Part shown: positions 42,550 to 51,486 of the stretch, piece after piece | Layout: each line of letters starts with the position of its first letter | Position numbering within the stretch: position 1 is the first letter of the stretch | NCBI GenBank assembly: GCA_013823985.1 | Contig: PNNB01000079.1 | Location: 1 to 64,000, forward strand | Length of the DNA stretch: 64,000 nt | Direction: 5' to 3' | Source: Sphingopyxis sp. | GTDB taxonomy: Bacteria; Pseudomonadota; Alphaproteobacteria; Sphingomonadales; Sphingomonadaceae | Made by a program: the position numbers and the translations under genes | The notes under the pieces: model-generated | Told to the model about the DNA's origin: nothing | Databases searched by the model: none | What the model saw: the letters and a program-made list of their open reading frames with translations, nothing else

Positions 42550-43507
42550 GGCAGACTTCAAACCTCAGGTCGACCCTCAATTTCGTTCGGATGTTCTTGC
42601 AGGTCTCAAGGGACCGCGCCGCGCAATCCCTGCACGGTGGTTTTACGACGAACGCGGATCGCAGCTTTTCGACGATATCACACATTTGCCGGAATATTAC
42701 CCGACACGCACCGAAACAGAATTGTTAAAGAATTGCCGCGCCGAACTCGGCAAGCATATCCCCGCGGGGGCTGCGGTTGTGGAGTTTGGCGCCGGCAGCG
42801 CAACCAAGACCCCTCTGCTGCTGGAGGCCATTCGCCCGGACATCTATATCCCGGTCGATATTTCAGGCGACTATCTCAGGATGTCGGCAGAGGTGCTTGC
42901 CCGACAATTTCCCGATCTAACGATTCGTCCCCTCGAAGCGGATTTCTCGCAAGATATGCAGTTGCCAACGAACAAACCGAGCGAAGCCCGCCTCGGCTTT
43001 TTTCCTGGATCTACCATAGGCAATTTCGTCCCGCGCAGCAGCGTTGATCTGTTGCGGCATATGCGGGGGCATTTGGGGCAGGGCGCTCGGCTTCTCATCG
43101 GCTTTGATCGCATCAAACCGGTAGAGATACTTTTGCCCGCATATGACGACGCAGCAGGCGTGACTGCGGCGTTCAACCTGAACCTTCTCGCGCGCATTAA
43201 TCGGGAGCTGGACGGAAATATTCCTGTCGACGCCTTTTCCCATCATGTTCAGTGGAACGACCGAGAAGCGCGGATCGAAATGCACCTGCGCTGTGCTTGG
43301 GACGTGCAATTCACCGTTTCTGGCTGCGAGTTCCAGATGCAGGCAGGCGAATCGATCCACACCGAAAACAGCCATAAATTCGACCTGCGCAGTTTACGCA
43401 TCCTCTTACGAGCAGGCGGATGGACACCCGTTGTCGAATTCAGCGATGCGCAGCAATGGTTCACCCTGGTGCTGGCCGAAGCCGCGCCATTTTTTGATGC
43501 ACCCTAG
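42542..43507 (+). CDS. egtD: L-histidine N-alpha-methyltransferase EgtD
   Basis: 321 residues. Trimethylates the alpha-amino group of histidine (hercynine) using SAM, the first step of ergothioneine synthesis. Features: PRRAIPARWFYDERGSQLFDDITHLPEYYPTRTE, the SAM loop VVEFGAGSATKTPLLLEAI, and LGFFPGSTIGNF. Start at 42542 overlaps egtB by 8 bp. The remaining ergothioneine genes (egtA, egtC, egtE) are not here, as in many short bacterial pathways that only keep egtB-egtD. Confidence 0.94.
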   Translation: MSEADFKPQVDPQFRSDVLAGLKGPRRAIPARWFYDERGSQLFDDITHLPEYYPTRTETELLKNCRAELGKHIPAGAAVVEFGAGSATKTPLLLEAIRPDIYIPVDISGDYLRMSAEVLARQFPDLTIRPLEADFSQDMQLPTNKPSEARLGFFPGSTIGNFVPRSSVDLLRHMRGHLGQGARLLIGFDRIKPVEILLPAYDDAAGVTAAFNLNLLARINRELDGNIPVDAFSHHVQWNDREARIEMHLRCAWDVQFTVSGCEFQMQAGESIHTENSHKFDLRSLRILLRAGGWTPVVEFSDAQQWFTLVLAEAAPFFDAP

Positions 43508-43517
43508 GCCCGCACCC

Positions 43518-44372
43518 TTATCGTTTGCGTCCACAAGGGCCCAGGCTATCGAGGATATATTTATAGTCTGCCTGCGCGCGTGCCGCATTGTCGCTATCGG
43601 CGGCCTCAACCAGATCGGGCGAAAGTGCGCGCGGTAATCCGCAGGCCAGCCGGTACCAAAGCAAAGTGAATTTCTGAGGCGCAGTCGCCGATTCATCGAT
43701 CACTTCTGCCGTCGAGACAGCCCATCTTTTTGCCTCACCGGGACGGCTTAAGACCGAAAGCGACAGAGGCTGTTCCTTGGCGGTTTTTAGGAAAATTTGC
43801 GTTTCCCCTTCGCCCAATACGGTTCCAGCGCTGTAAAAGGCGCTCGTGATGCCGGTAATCCGATCCGGCGCATCAATCTGCACGGCTTCTTTTGTTATTG
43901 CGCGAACGAGCTGGTCGTTGGCAGGGCTCCACTGCACCAAAGCGTTGGGACGCGACAGGCGGGTTTCGCCCGGTCTTCCAGCGACCGTGCTTCCGAGCAG
44001 AAACAGGCGCTGCTTCTTCAGTTTGGGGAGTTTGCCCTTCGCATCCTTGGGGACATCCAGCAAAAAGCGGATTCGCGGGGTGACGCCCTCCTGACCGCGA
44101 ATCAAAGCGACAATATCGGCTTCCACAAGAACACGTTGCAGCGTCGCAGGCACTCCGACGGCCTGTTCGGGCGCAATTTTACGTAAATTTTTGATCGTGG
44201 CATCGACGATCAGGGGTGAAATGACGACTAAATCGGCAATATCGGCATAGCTGGCACTTTCAGCAGGTACCGCGAGTGCAGGTGGCAACGGTTCGCTCGT
44301 CTGTGCGGCGCTAATCCCGCTAAATCCTAGCAAAATTGAGGCAAATCCATATTTCAAACGCGACAATCTCAT
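43518..44372 (-). CDS. Secreted hypothetical protein
   Basis: 284 residues with a signal peptide (MRLSRLKYGFASILLGFSGI, cleavage after SAA). The mature protein has two parts: a beta-rich stretch (DLVVISPLIVDATIKNLRKI, RIRFLLDVPKDAKGKLPKLK) and a helical tail (SPDLVEAADSDNAARAQADY) with two late cysteines that might pair. No domain is recognised. It is convergent with egtD, 10 bp apart, and divergent from tonB. Confidence 0.75.
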   Translation of the reverse strand: MRLSRLKYGFASILLGFSGISAAQTSEPLPPALAVPAESASYADIADLVVISPLIVDATIKNLRKIAPEQAVGVPATLQRVLVEADIVALIRGQEGVTPRIRFLLDVPKDAKGKLPKLKKQRLFLLGSTVAGRPGETRLSRPNALVQWSPANDQLVRAITKEAVQIDAPDRITGITSAFYSAGTVLGEGETQIFLKTAKEQPLSLSVLSRPGEAKRWAVSTAEVIDESATAPQKFTLLWYRLACGLPRALSPDLVEAADSDNAARAQADYKYILDSLGPCGRKR

Positions 44373-44629
44373 TCCAATTCCCTTTCGGACAGCAACGGCA
44401 AACGTAGCTTTGGTCCATATCTGTTCTGTGCCATATGAAAGCGCTATACATGAATTGCGTCTGAATCGCAGAATCCGTGTTGCTAGGCCCGAAGGCCTTG
44501 GCTATTGCTCCGGTGAATCGAAGTTAAAAAAGATAATATTTCGATATCGCGGGGGTATTTCGGTCGCATCTTCAGAACGTGCGGACCCGAATGCTTTTTT
44601 TGTTTTGAAGGTAGGAGAGTTGTTTCCGC

Positions 44630-45295
44630 ATGGCATATGCTGATCAAGATGGGATGAGCACAAACCGTTTGGTTTCTGTCATCATTGTTATCCTTCTTCA
44701 CGCGTTCCTCGGTTATGCCTTGGTGACCGGCCTCGCCTATGACGCGGTCGTTGCCATCAAGGAGAAAATGACCGTCGTCGACGTGAAAGAAGAAGAACCA
44801 CCGGAAGAAGAAGAGCCACCACCAGAGCCTGAAAAGCAGATCGAGCCTCCGGTTGTCTCTCCGCCGCCAATGGTTGTAACGGTAACGCCGCCGCCGACAG
44901 TGCGTACGGTTGATACGCCGCCGCCTGCTGCGCCGATCGTTCCGACTGCAGCACCGCCTGCACCGTCTGCACCACCTCCACCTCCGCCGCCTGTGGCGAA
45001 GCGTCCTAACCCGATCCCTAAGGGCAATCCGGGCAACTGGGCCAATACCAACGACTATCCGTCGCGGGCATTGCAGCAGGAGCGTGAAGGTACCACCGGG
45101 TTCCGCGTAACGGTTGGCGCCAATGGCCGTGTAACCGATTGCCAGATTACATCATCCAGCGGTCACCCTGATCTCGATCAGGCTACCTGCACTAACGTCA
45201 CCCGTCGTGCGCGGTTTGATCCGGCCCTGGATGGCAGTGGTAACCCCACTACCGGCACCTATTCCAACCGCGTCCGGTGGCAGATACCGAAATAA
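44630..45295 (+). CDS. tonB: TonB energy transducer
   Basis: 221 residues. One N-terminal helix (SVIIVILLHAFLGYALVTGL), a long Pro/Glu-rich periplasmic spacer (about 45-125, EEPPEEEEPPPEPEKQIEPP then polyproline) and the C-terminal TonB fold (GFRVTVGANGRVTDCQITSSSGHPDLDQ, RARFDPALDGSGNP). It transmits proton-motive energy from ExbB-ExbD to outer-membrane receptors. A TAGGAGAG ribosome site precedes the ATG. A terminator follows before exbB. Confidence 0.93.
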   Translation: MAYADQDGMSTNRLVSVIIVILLHAFLGYALVTGLAYDAVVAIKEKMTVVDVKEEEPPEEEEPPPEPEKQIEPPVVSPPPMVVTVTPPPTVRTVDTPPPAAPIVPTAAPPAPSAPPPPPPPVAKRPNPIPKGNPGNWANTNDYPSRALQQEREGTTGFRVTVGANGRVTDCQITSSSGHPDLDQATCTNVTRRARFDPALDGSGNPTTGTYSNRVRWQIPK

Positions 45296-45301
45296 TTCTA
45301 T

Positions 45302-45339
45302 GGCCCGGCAAAGGGGGAGCCTTCGCGCCGGGCCTTTTT
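45302..45339 (+). terminator. Terminator-like hairpin between tonB and exbB
   Basis: GGCCCGGC (45302-45309) pairs with GCCGGGCC (45327-45334), followed by five T. The genes on both sides work together, so this may act as a leaky terminator that sets subunit ratios. Confidence 0.75.
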
Positions 45340-45374
45340 GCTAGCAACGTAAATTTTTCTGAGAGGTAGTTAAA

Positions 45375-46136
45375 ATGTCGATTTTGTTTCTAACGGCGGC
45401 CGGTGCCGCAGCTCCAGAGGCCGCCGCCCAGTTCGGTCTTATCCCCGCCCTTAAAGAAGGTGGCCCGATCTCCATCGCGATTTTCTCGGTGATGGTTATC
45501 ATGTCGGTCTTCTCCTTCTACATCATGTTCACCAAGCTGTTCGAACAGCAGAAGGTTCTGAACCAGGCAAAGCAGGTTCGCGCCCAGTTCTGGCGTGCAG
45601 CTACCTTGGAAGAAGGCGCTTCGAAGCTCGACAAGAACAGCGCATTCCGTCAGGTCGTTGACGACGGTATTGAAGCCCAGAAGCAGCACAGCCTTTTGAC
45701 CGATCCGGTCGAAGCACATGACTGGCTGCACGGCGCGATGGCCCGTTCGGAAGAGTCGATCAACAACAAGCTGGCCAGCGGCCTGCCTTTCCTCGCAACC
45801 GTTGGTGCTACCGCACCGTTCGTCGGTCTGCTGGGTACGGTTATCGGTATTTACTCGGCGCTGATTAAAATCGGTATCGCCGGTCAGGCCGACATCGGCA
45901 AGATCGCTGGTCCGGTTGGTGAAGCACTGATCATGACCGCCATCGGTCTGTTCGTCGCTGTTCCCGCCGTTCTTGCCTACAACTGGTTGCAGGCACGTAA
46001 CAAGACGATCGCACGTAGCCTTGCTACCTTCTCGAACGATGTGCTTGGTTACATCTCGTCGGGCGGTCGCGTGAAGCCTGCTGTCACGGCTGCCCCTGCT
46101 GGCAAGCCTGCACCTGCTGGCGCGGTAAAGAAGTAA
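45375..46136 (+). CDS. exbB: Proton channel component ExbB (MotA/TolQ family)
   Basis: 253 residues. Three-helix ExbB fold: IAIFSVMVIMSVFSFYIMF near 38, then LPFLATVGATAPFVGLLGTVIGIYSALIKIG and AGPVGEALIMTAIGLFVAVPAVLAYNWL. ExbB builds the pentameric stator with ExbD. A hydrophobic N-terminal segment precedes helix 1, and the C-terminus is a Lys/Ala/Pro tail. Preceded by a GAGAGGTAG site; in an operon with tonB and two exbD genes. Confidence 0.94.
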   Translation: MSILFLTAAGAAAPEAAAQFGLIPALKEGGPISIAIFSVMVIMSVFSFYIMFTKLFEQQKVLNQAKQVRAQFWRAATLEEGASKLDKNSAFRQVVDDGIEAQKQHSLLTDPVEAHDWLHGAMARSEESINNKLASGLPFLATVGATAPFVGLLGTVIGIYSALIKIGIAGQADIGKIAGPVGEALIMTAIGLFVAVPAVLAYNWLQARNKTIARSLATFSNDVLGYISSGGRVKPAVTAAPAGKPAPAGAVKK

Positions 46137-46146
46137 GATTGGGTTA

Positions 46147-46168
46147 GGGCTGTGTTTCGGCACAGCCC
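46147..46168 (+). other. Stable hairpin in the exbB-exbD intergenic region
   Basis: GGGCTGTG-tttcgg-CACAGCCC, a perfect 8-bp stem without a T-run. Likely an mRNA processing or stability element between exbB and the first exbD rather than a terminator. Confidence 0.5.
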
Positions 46169-46226
46169 GTCCGCCGGATGTTCCGGCTCTCGATTTTGAC
46201 CCAATTTATTTAGAGAGGATTGGCCA

Positions 46227-46769
46227 ATGGCAATCAGTTCAGGAGGCGGCGGCGATGACACGCCAATGTCTGACATCAACACGACGCCGCTCGTCGACGT
46301 CATGCTGGTGCTCCTCATCGTTTTCCTCATCGCTATTCCGGTCGCCATCCAGACGGTGAAAATGGATATTCCGGTCGTGAAGTTTGAGCCGACAAAGGCA
46401 AAGCGTGAAAACGTGTTGCTTTCGGTGACAACGACCGACTCCGGAGGTCGCGATCCAGGCGACCCCGCTTATGAGGGCGCAAACCCGAATGGCGAATGCC
46501 GCATTTACTGGAATGTGACTCCGGTTGATTCCACCGAGTTGGTGGATCGTGCTGCGAAGCATTTGAAAGCCGAGTTTGAAAAGCTCGGGGGCGAAGAGGC
46601 TGCTAAGGCTGGCTTGATCGAGCCGGACATGCTGCCCGAAGCGCATATTCGTGGTGATATCAACACACCTTATCGGTGCATCGGCGGTGCAATTTACACC
46701 ATGCAGATGGCTGGTTTTGCCCGTGTTGGCTTCATTTCATCGCCGTTCGAAAATGCGAACGTGCAGTAA
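46227..46769 (+). CDS. exbD: ExbD-family protein, first copy
   Basis: 180 residues. One helix with the channel aspartate (INTTPLVDVMLVLLIVFLIAIP), then a periplasmic domain. It is longer than usual because of an insert of about 30 residues (TDSGGRDPGDPAYEGANPNG) and a hydrophilic stretch after helix 1. It ends in GGAIYTMQMAGFARVGFISS, a beta-alpha ExbD end. Forms the stator with ExbB. Confidence 0.9.
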   Translation: MAISSGGGGDDTPMSDINTTPLVDVMLVLLIVFLIAIPVAIQTVKMDIPVVKFEPTKAKRENVLLSVTTTDSGGRDPGDPAYEGANPNGECRIYWNVTPVDSTELVDRAAKHLKAEFEKLGGEEAAKAGLIEPDMLPEAHIRGDINTPYRCIGGAIYTMQMAGFARVGFISSPFENANVQ

Positions 46770-46791
46770 GTATTTCTAAGGAGCAATCATC

Positions 46792-47247
46792 ATGGCAATG
46801 AGTGGCGGTAAAGATGATGGCCAGCCGATGATGGAAATGAACACGACGCCGTTGATCGACGTCATGCTCGTTCTCCTCATCATGCTGATGATCACCATCC
46901 CCCCGGTTTCGCACGCCGTAAATATCGACCTTCCGGTCAACGATCCTAATGTGCCTCCACCCGATATTCCAATCGACCCGGTGATCAACAAGATCATCAT
47001 TCTTCCGGACAGCACGATCCAGTGGAATGGTACACCGGTCACGTTACAGCAGATGGAGCAGTTTCTGGTCCGGACGACTTCGATGAACCCGGAACCGGAA
47101 CTCCAGTTCCAGCCTGCGCCGACCGCACCTTATGATACGGTCGACAAGGCACTGGTAGCGGTTAAGCGGAGCGGAATTTCCAAATTCGGATTTGTCGGCA
47201 ACGAACAATATCGCGTCTTTGGAAAGGCAGCGCGCGAGGGCCGGTAG
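46792..47247 (+). CDS. exbD: ExbD-family protein, second copy
   Basis: 151 residues. MNTTPLIDVMLVLLIMLMITIP carries the same helix and aspartate as the first copy, then an ordinary ExbD periplasmic domain (QPAPTAPYDTVDKALVAVKRSGISKFGFVG). A tonB-exbB-exbD-exbD arrangement is also known from Xanthomonas, where the second ExbD is needed only for some substrates. An AAGGAGC site precedes the ATG. Confidence 0.92.
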   Translation: MAMSGGKDDGQPMMEMNTTPLIDVMLVLLIMLMITIPPVSHAVNIDLPVNDPNVPPPDIPIDPVINKIIILPDSTIQWNGTPVTLQQMEQFLVRTTSMNPEPELQFQPAPTAPYDTVDKALVAVKRSGISKFGFVGNEQYRVFGKAAREGR

Positions 47248-47280
47248 TCCTCCGCGATACAGCATAATCGACATGGAATG

Positions 47281-47306
47281 GGCGGTGCCGCAAGGCGCCG
47301 CCTTTT
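47281..47306 (+). terminator. Rho-independent terminator of the tonB-exb operon
   Basis: GGCGGTGCC-gcaa-GGCGCCGCC (one G-U) followed by TTTT at 47303-47306. The end abuts the stop of the convergent S41 peptidase gene. Confidence 0.85.
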
Positions 47307-48800
47307 CTATGTACGGTGGAGCAGATGGTTGACCGCCGCATCCATTTGATTGTCCGATCCGTCGGCTATCGCCTTGGCTGATTGGGGTACTGCGATGTCG
47401 GGGCTCAAGCCTGCGTCCGGCTTTGGGTCTTGCGGGAAATAGCCGATCAGCGGCACATCAAACTCGATCCCTGATTCCGGCAGTCGGGCGAAGAAAAAGG
47501 CACCGCCATTTATGCCGCGCTGGTTTCCGCCAGTTGCCTCTCCAATCAATGTGCCAAGGCCGAGTTGCTTGGTGAGCGATGCGAATTGGAACGTCGCGCT
47601 GCTATTCTGTGCGCTGGTTAATACCGCCATCGGCGTTGTGACTCGTGGGCCTTTTGCAGCCAATATCCCATCGTCGTCCCACCGCTTCAATTTGTAAAAG
47701 CGGTTGTTAAGTGGCTCCACCTGATCGCCCCAATTGCGGAAGCTATCATCCCATGTGTCGAGATAACGGTCCAGATGCTCAGGCGTTTTCTGGTAGCGGA
47801 CAAGACGGTCTGCACGTGGTTTGATGATATCCATACCAGCCATCCGGGAAAGCAGGACGTCGCCACAATCAAGGCCACCCTCATTCTCCCTGATGTCGAC
47901 AATCAAACCTTTAGCGCCTGATAAGCGGTCCAACCGGTCATTGAGCCAAGCTTCCCACTTCCACGCGCTGTTGTACAGCGCCCACCCATCCATCTTGAGG
48001 ACGGCAATGCCATCGGGCCGCATCGTCCATTCCCACACCGGACCGTCACCTCTGTAGTCCGGGGCTTTGTAGAAGGATTGCCGGTCCGCAAGTGTGAGCG
48101 CAGGCAAATCAACCCACACGTCCGATGTAGAACGGGGCAAGCGCATCCGCAGGCGGTGGAATCCTTCTTTGGGTTCTCCTTTCGAGCTTCCGGGAGCCCC
48201 ATAGATCAGGCCATGGAAAATATCGAATGTCTCCAACTCGTCAGCGCCTGTCATCGACAGCAAGGCACGCCGTTTCGCATCATTATTGCCGTCCGCCCGA
48301 ACATAGGGAAGCAAGCGTGCGAGCATAGCTTTCGTAGCAATGCCGTTGACCTCTTTTACGATGGTGCCGCTCGGCAGGCTGTTGGTCCCGCTCTGGTCCT
48401 GCGTCACCACCATCTGATCGCCTATCCATTTGAACGCGAACGGCAGGCGAGTGCGCCGGTCAAACAGGTCGGCTTTCACCTGTTTCGTCTGGTTGAAAAA
48501 ATTGGCGTAGCTGTGTCCGCATTTGATCGTCGCCAGAAAGCGGGAAAGGTGGAGATATCGGGACCACAGGTCAGGGAGGTCCGGCCATATTCGCTCTAGC
48601 TTGCTTAGCGCCTGATCAATCGTCTTAGGGCTGTTGTACCTGTAGAGACCCGGATGGAGCGTCGACACGATTTCACGCAAAAGGGCGATATCGCCTGGCG
48701 TGGAAACGGATGCGGTGGCGCGTGCCGCGCTTGGGAAGGACGCAGCGGTGGCTAGGACAGTGCCTGCGCCTTGGGCGAGAAAGTGGCGGCGGTTCATCAT
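47307..48800 (-). CDS. S41-family (C-terminal processing) peptidase-like protein, exported
   Basis: 497 residues. A Tat-like signal (RRHFLAQGAGTVLATAASFP). The late domain is of the S41 (tail-specific protease) fold: GLIVDIRENEGGLDCGD, then AVLTSAQNSSATFQFASLTK with the putative serine nucleophile and GTLIGEATGGNQRGINGG. The signature of the catalytic lysine is not evident by eye. Probably a periplasmic peptidase. Divergent from nothing close; the AraC regulator follows on the same strand. Confidence 0.8.
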   Translation of the reverse strand: MMNRRHFLAQGAGTVLATAASFPSAARATASVSTPGDIALLREIVSTLHPGLYRYNSPKTIDQALSKLERIWPDLPDLWSRYLHLSRFLATIKCGHSYANFFNQTKQVKADLFDRRTRLPFAFKWIGDQMVVTQDQSGTNSLPSGTIVKEVNGIATKAMLARLLPYVRADGNNDAKRRALLSMTGADELETFDIFHGLIYGAPGSSKGEPKEGFHRLRMRLPRSTSDVWVDLPALTLADRQSFYKAPDYRGDGPVWEWTMRPDGIAVLKMDGWALYNSAWKWEAWLNDRLDRLSGAKGLIVDIRENEGGLDCGDVLLSRMAGMDIIKPRADRLVRYQKTPEHLDRYLDTWDDSFRNWGDQVEPLNNRFYKLKRWDDDGILAAKGPRVTTPMAVLTSAQNSSATFQFASLTKQLGLGTLIGEATGGNQRGINGGAFFFARLPESGIEFDVPLIGYFPQDPKPDAGLSPDIAVPQSAKAIADGSDNQMDAAVNHLLHRT

Positions 48801-48881
48801 GCTTCGATCCTTTTAACGAATGACCGCTCTGATCTGACAAATCTGTGCCGACTATTCGCCTCAGAATATGGGATCATATGA

Positions 48882-50000
48882 TTATTCGTGTTTTGAGACC
48901 TGCCGCTTACGCCACTCAGACGGCGCCATTCCGAAGGTTGCCGTAAAGGCGCGGTTGAAGCTTGCCTTCGAACTGAAACCTGCTTCGAGCGCGAGGTCCA
49001 ACAAATCGTCTTTACGTCCCTGCGCCATCATCCCGGCAACGCGGCGTGCCCGCAGGTCGTTGACAAAGGTTGCAAAGTTAACGCCCAACCCTTCATTGAT
49101 GGCGCGGGATAAGTGGCCGCTGTTGGTCCCCAGCTTTCGTGCCAGTGCGGCAAGCGACAAATCCGGATCGGACGCCCAGTCTTCCGCTTTCACCTTATCG
49201 GCCCACAATTTGCCGAGCTCCGCCCAGTCGCGCGGCGGCGGAAGTGTGTCGGCGGTGGCTCGAAGATTTGAAAGCGGAGGAAAGGACAAGACCGAATGGC
49301 GCCACGCCTCGATGCCCAGATACAGTGCGAACGCACCAATGGCGATATAGAGCCACATCAGGCCCGTATAACCCAAGGGCGACAGCAAATCCCAAACCAG
49401 GAAGCTTGTCCAGATGAGCAGGAGCAGCGCGAGCGCCGCAATGGCGTTGCCTAGCCAGAGTGCGGCATAACGATGTCCGTCGGAACGGGCGGCTGCCAAT
49501 GCGGCGCGATAGGTTTGCAGAAGTCGGAGGCTGGCGTAGCAATAACAGCAAAGTCCGATCACGATGCCAATGCTGGTGATCCACGTAAGGGCAGGTGATG
49601 CAAGATCAGCCCAGAGCATCTTCAGCGTGAACGGCAAGAGGAAGCTTGCTGTGTAGAACACAAACTGCAAGGCAGCCGGGATCAAGTGCCACCCGCCCTT
49701 GTCGGGCCATTTACCGTTTACGAGCGCATAGGCGTAAAGATAAAAGAGCGGCGCGACGGCAAGGCTTATCTGGAATGGTGCGAAGGTGAGCCACATCCAT
49801 TTGTCATAAAAGCCTGCGAAACCGATCAACCAGGGGATCAATATTCCTGCCAATACGATGAGCAAGGCCGCCATCGTGCGGTTTGCGACCCTGTTTTGAA
49901 GCACCCGCGTCAGCGATAATGCGAGCAACAGGAGTTGTGCAAACATGACGGACAGAAGGGCGGTGCGCCATCCAAAAGTGAGCCCGTCCAGCAACGCCAT
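48882..50000 (-). CDS. Membrane-bound AraC-family transcriptional regulator
   Basis: 372 residues. About seven hydrophobic helices occupy residues 1-240 (LLSVMFAQLLLLALSLTRVL onward), then a cytosolic AraC DNA-binding domain: LARKLGTNSGHLSRAINEGL (first HTH) and LALEAGFSSKASFNRAFTAT (second HTH, with the typical FGMAPSEWRK end). It probably senses a membrane or external signal. Its gene lies 12 bp after the M20 peptidase gene on the same strand, so they are likely cotranscribed. Confidence 0.88.
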   Translation of the reverse strand: MALLDGLTFGWRTALLSVMFAQLLLLALSLTRVLQNRVANRTMAALLIVLAGILIPWLIGFAGFYDKWMWLTFAPFQISLAVAPLFYLYAYALVNGKWPDKGGWHLIPAALQFVFYTASFLLPFTLKMLWADLASPALTWITSIGIVIGLCCYCYASLRLLQTYRAALAAARSDGHRYAALWLGNAIAALALLLLIWTSFLVWDLLSPLGYTGLMWLYIAIGAFALYLGIEAWRHSVLSFPPLSNLRATADTLPPPRDWAELGKLWADKVKAEDWASDPDLSLAALARKLGTNSGHLSRAINEGLGVNFATFVNDLRARRVAGMMAQGRKDDLLDLALEAGFSSKASFNRAFTATFGMAPSEWRKRQVSKHE

Positions 50001-50012
50001 GCGTGTTGGGTT

Positions 50013-51329
50013 CTATTGCGCTTTTTCGCGCGATAGCCGGGTCATCAGGATCGCGGCGCGCTTGGCTTGCCGCCTTATGCTGTCCAGATCCACAGTCTCG
50101 CCGGGTGCATGGTCGCCGCGGCTGTAGGTGCCGAGCCCCACGAGGCCATCAACATCATTGGCCACAAAGCTGATATCTCCAGCGCCTCTTTTGAGCGGAT
50201 CGAGCGGTGCTTGCTCACCAAGACCCAGGTGGCGATTGACCGCGTTCAACTTGCCAAGCAACGCCTTATTGCCTTCGGTCGGGGCCATGGCGGGATAGCT
50301 GCCGGGGTCGAAGCTGATCTTCGCTGATGTTTTGGGTGCCGATGCAGCCACGATGTCGACCATCTTGGCGCGAACACGTGCGCTCTGGTCTTCGGACAAA
50401 GTGCGGAAATCGCCGCGGGCCAGGGCGATGCCGGGGATGATATTGGTTTTGCCCTTGGCAACCGCGCGCACACCGTCACCGTCTACCACAGCCTCTTGTC
50501 CGGCGGCGATCAGGCCGACGTTGAAGGTTAGATTTGGCTCGGGCAGTTCGGTACGGAACCGGTGGAGGATGCGCGCCAGCTCAAAGGCGGCGCCATCGCC
50601 ATATGTGCCATCGAATATCAGCGAACTGTGTCCGGTGACGCCAGACACTTCCAGCTTCCAACTGTTGGAAGACCGCCGCGCGATCACACCCATATCCTTG
50701 CCGTTCTCGATCGACAGACCTTCAAAATCGAGCGCGACATCGGCCGCCTTGCCCGCAGCGATCAGGGGCGCCCGGGTCACTTCGATGGGGTCGCCCGAGT
50801 CTTCTTCGTCACCGGTCATGTGAATTTCGATATGTGCATTTTTCAGCGTCCCCGCCGCTTGCATGGCGCGCAAGGCCGCCACGATAACGACCATACCGCC
50901 TTTGTCATCGCCGGCGCCGGGACCTTCGGCTTGCTGACCCTTACGGACGAATTTCTGGAACGGGCTATCGGGTTCAAATACAGTGTCGAGATGCGCGATC
51001 AGCAGCAGCTTTTTCGTGCCCTTTTTGCCTGCCTTCTTCGCCACCAGATGGCCCGACCTTTTGGCCTTTGCCATATCTATCCATTCGACATTGAAGCCCA
51101 GCGGTTCGAGTTCAGCGCGCATCATTTCCGACACAGCTTTGACGCCGGCAAAATTCATCGTCCCGCTATTCTGGTTCACCAGCTTTTGAAGCAAGGCAAC
51201 CGAGCGTTCATATTCGGCGTCGATCGTCTTCGTCATTTTGGATTCTTGCGCTGTCAATTGTGCCGATGCGGGGGATGCCAACATCAGTGCAGCGCCAAAA
51301 AGGCCAAGCGTAACCGCACGGAATTTCAT
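50013..51329 (-). CDS. M20 family metallopeptidase (glutamate carboxypeptidase-like), secreted
   Basis: 438 residues. Signal peptide (MKFRAVTLGLFGAALMLASP, cleaved after ASA). Di-zinc site: LLIAHLDTVFEPDSPF, GAGDDKGGMVVIVAALRAM, HMTGDEEDSGDP with the catalytic Glu, and late VANDVDGLVGLGTYSRGDHA. The dimerisation domain sits between. Resembles CPG2-type folate/peptide hydrolases in the periplasm. It probably shares a transcript with the AraC regulator. Confidence 0.9.
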   Translation of the reverse strand: MKFRAVTLGLFGAALMLASPASAQLTAQESKMTKTIDAEYERSVALLQKLVNQNSGTMNFAGVKAVSEMMRAELEPLGFNVEWIDMAKAKRSGHLVAKKAGKKGTKKLLLIAHLDTVFEPDSPFQKFVRKGQQAEGPGAGDDKGGMVVIVAALRAMQAAGTLKNAHIEIHMTGDEEDSGDPIEVTRAPLIAAGKAADVALDFEGLSIENGKDMGVIARRSSNSWKLEVSGVTGHSSLIFDGTYGDGAAFELARILHRFRTELPEPNLTFNVGLIAAGQEAVVDGDGVRAVAKGKTNIIPGIALARGDFRTLSEDQSARVRAKMVDIVAASAPKTSAKISFDPGSYPAMAPTEGNKALLGKLNAVNRHLGLGEQAPLDPLKRGAGDISFVANDVDGLVGLGTYSRGDHAPGETVDLDSIRRQAKRAAILMTRLSREKAQ

Positions 51330-51486
51330 AGAGAGCTCCTGATGAACATGTCGCAGATGTGCCCTGCTTTACCGCGGCGGGCAAGCCACTTCCCGATGCT
51401 GGCCCTAACGACAGTGCGTTGAAGCGGAACATTGGGGCGATGAAGCGATTATCCCAACACTACGCTTCTTAGAAAAGAGAATAATC

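Noticed and set aside
44373..44629. Fur box in front of tonB
   Set aside because: No 19-bp GATAATGAT-type inverted repeat was found by eye.
44410..44643. 77-codon open frame upstream of tonB
   Set aside because: No ribosome site, no family traits, and it overlaps the tonB start; treated as part of the promoter region.
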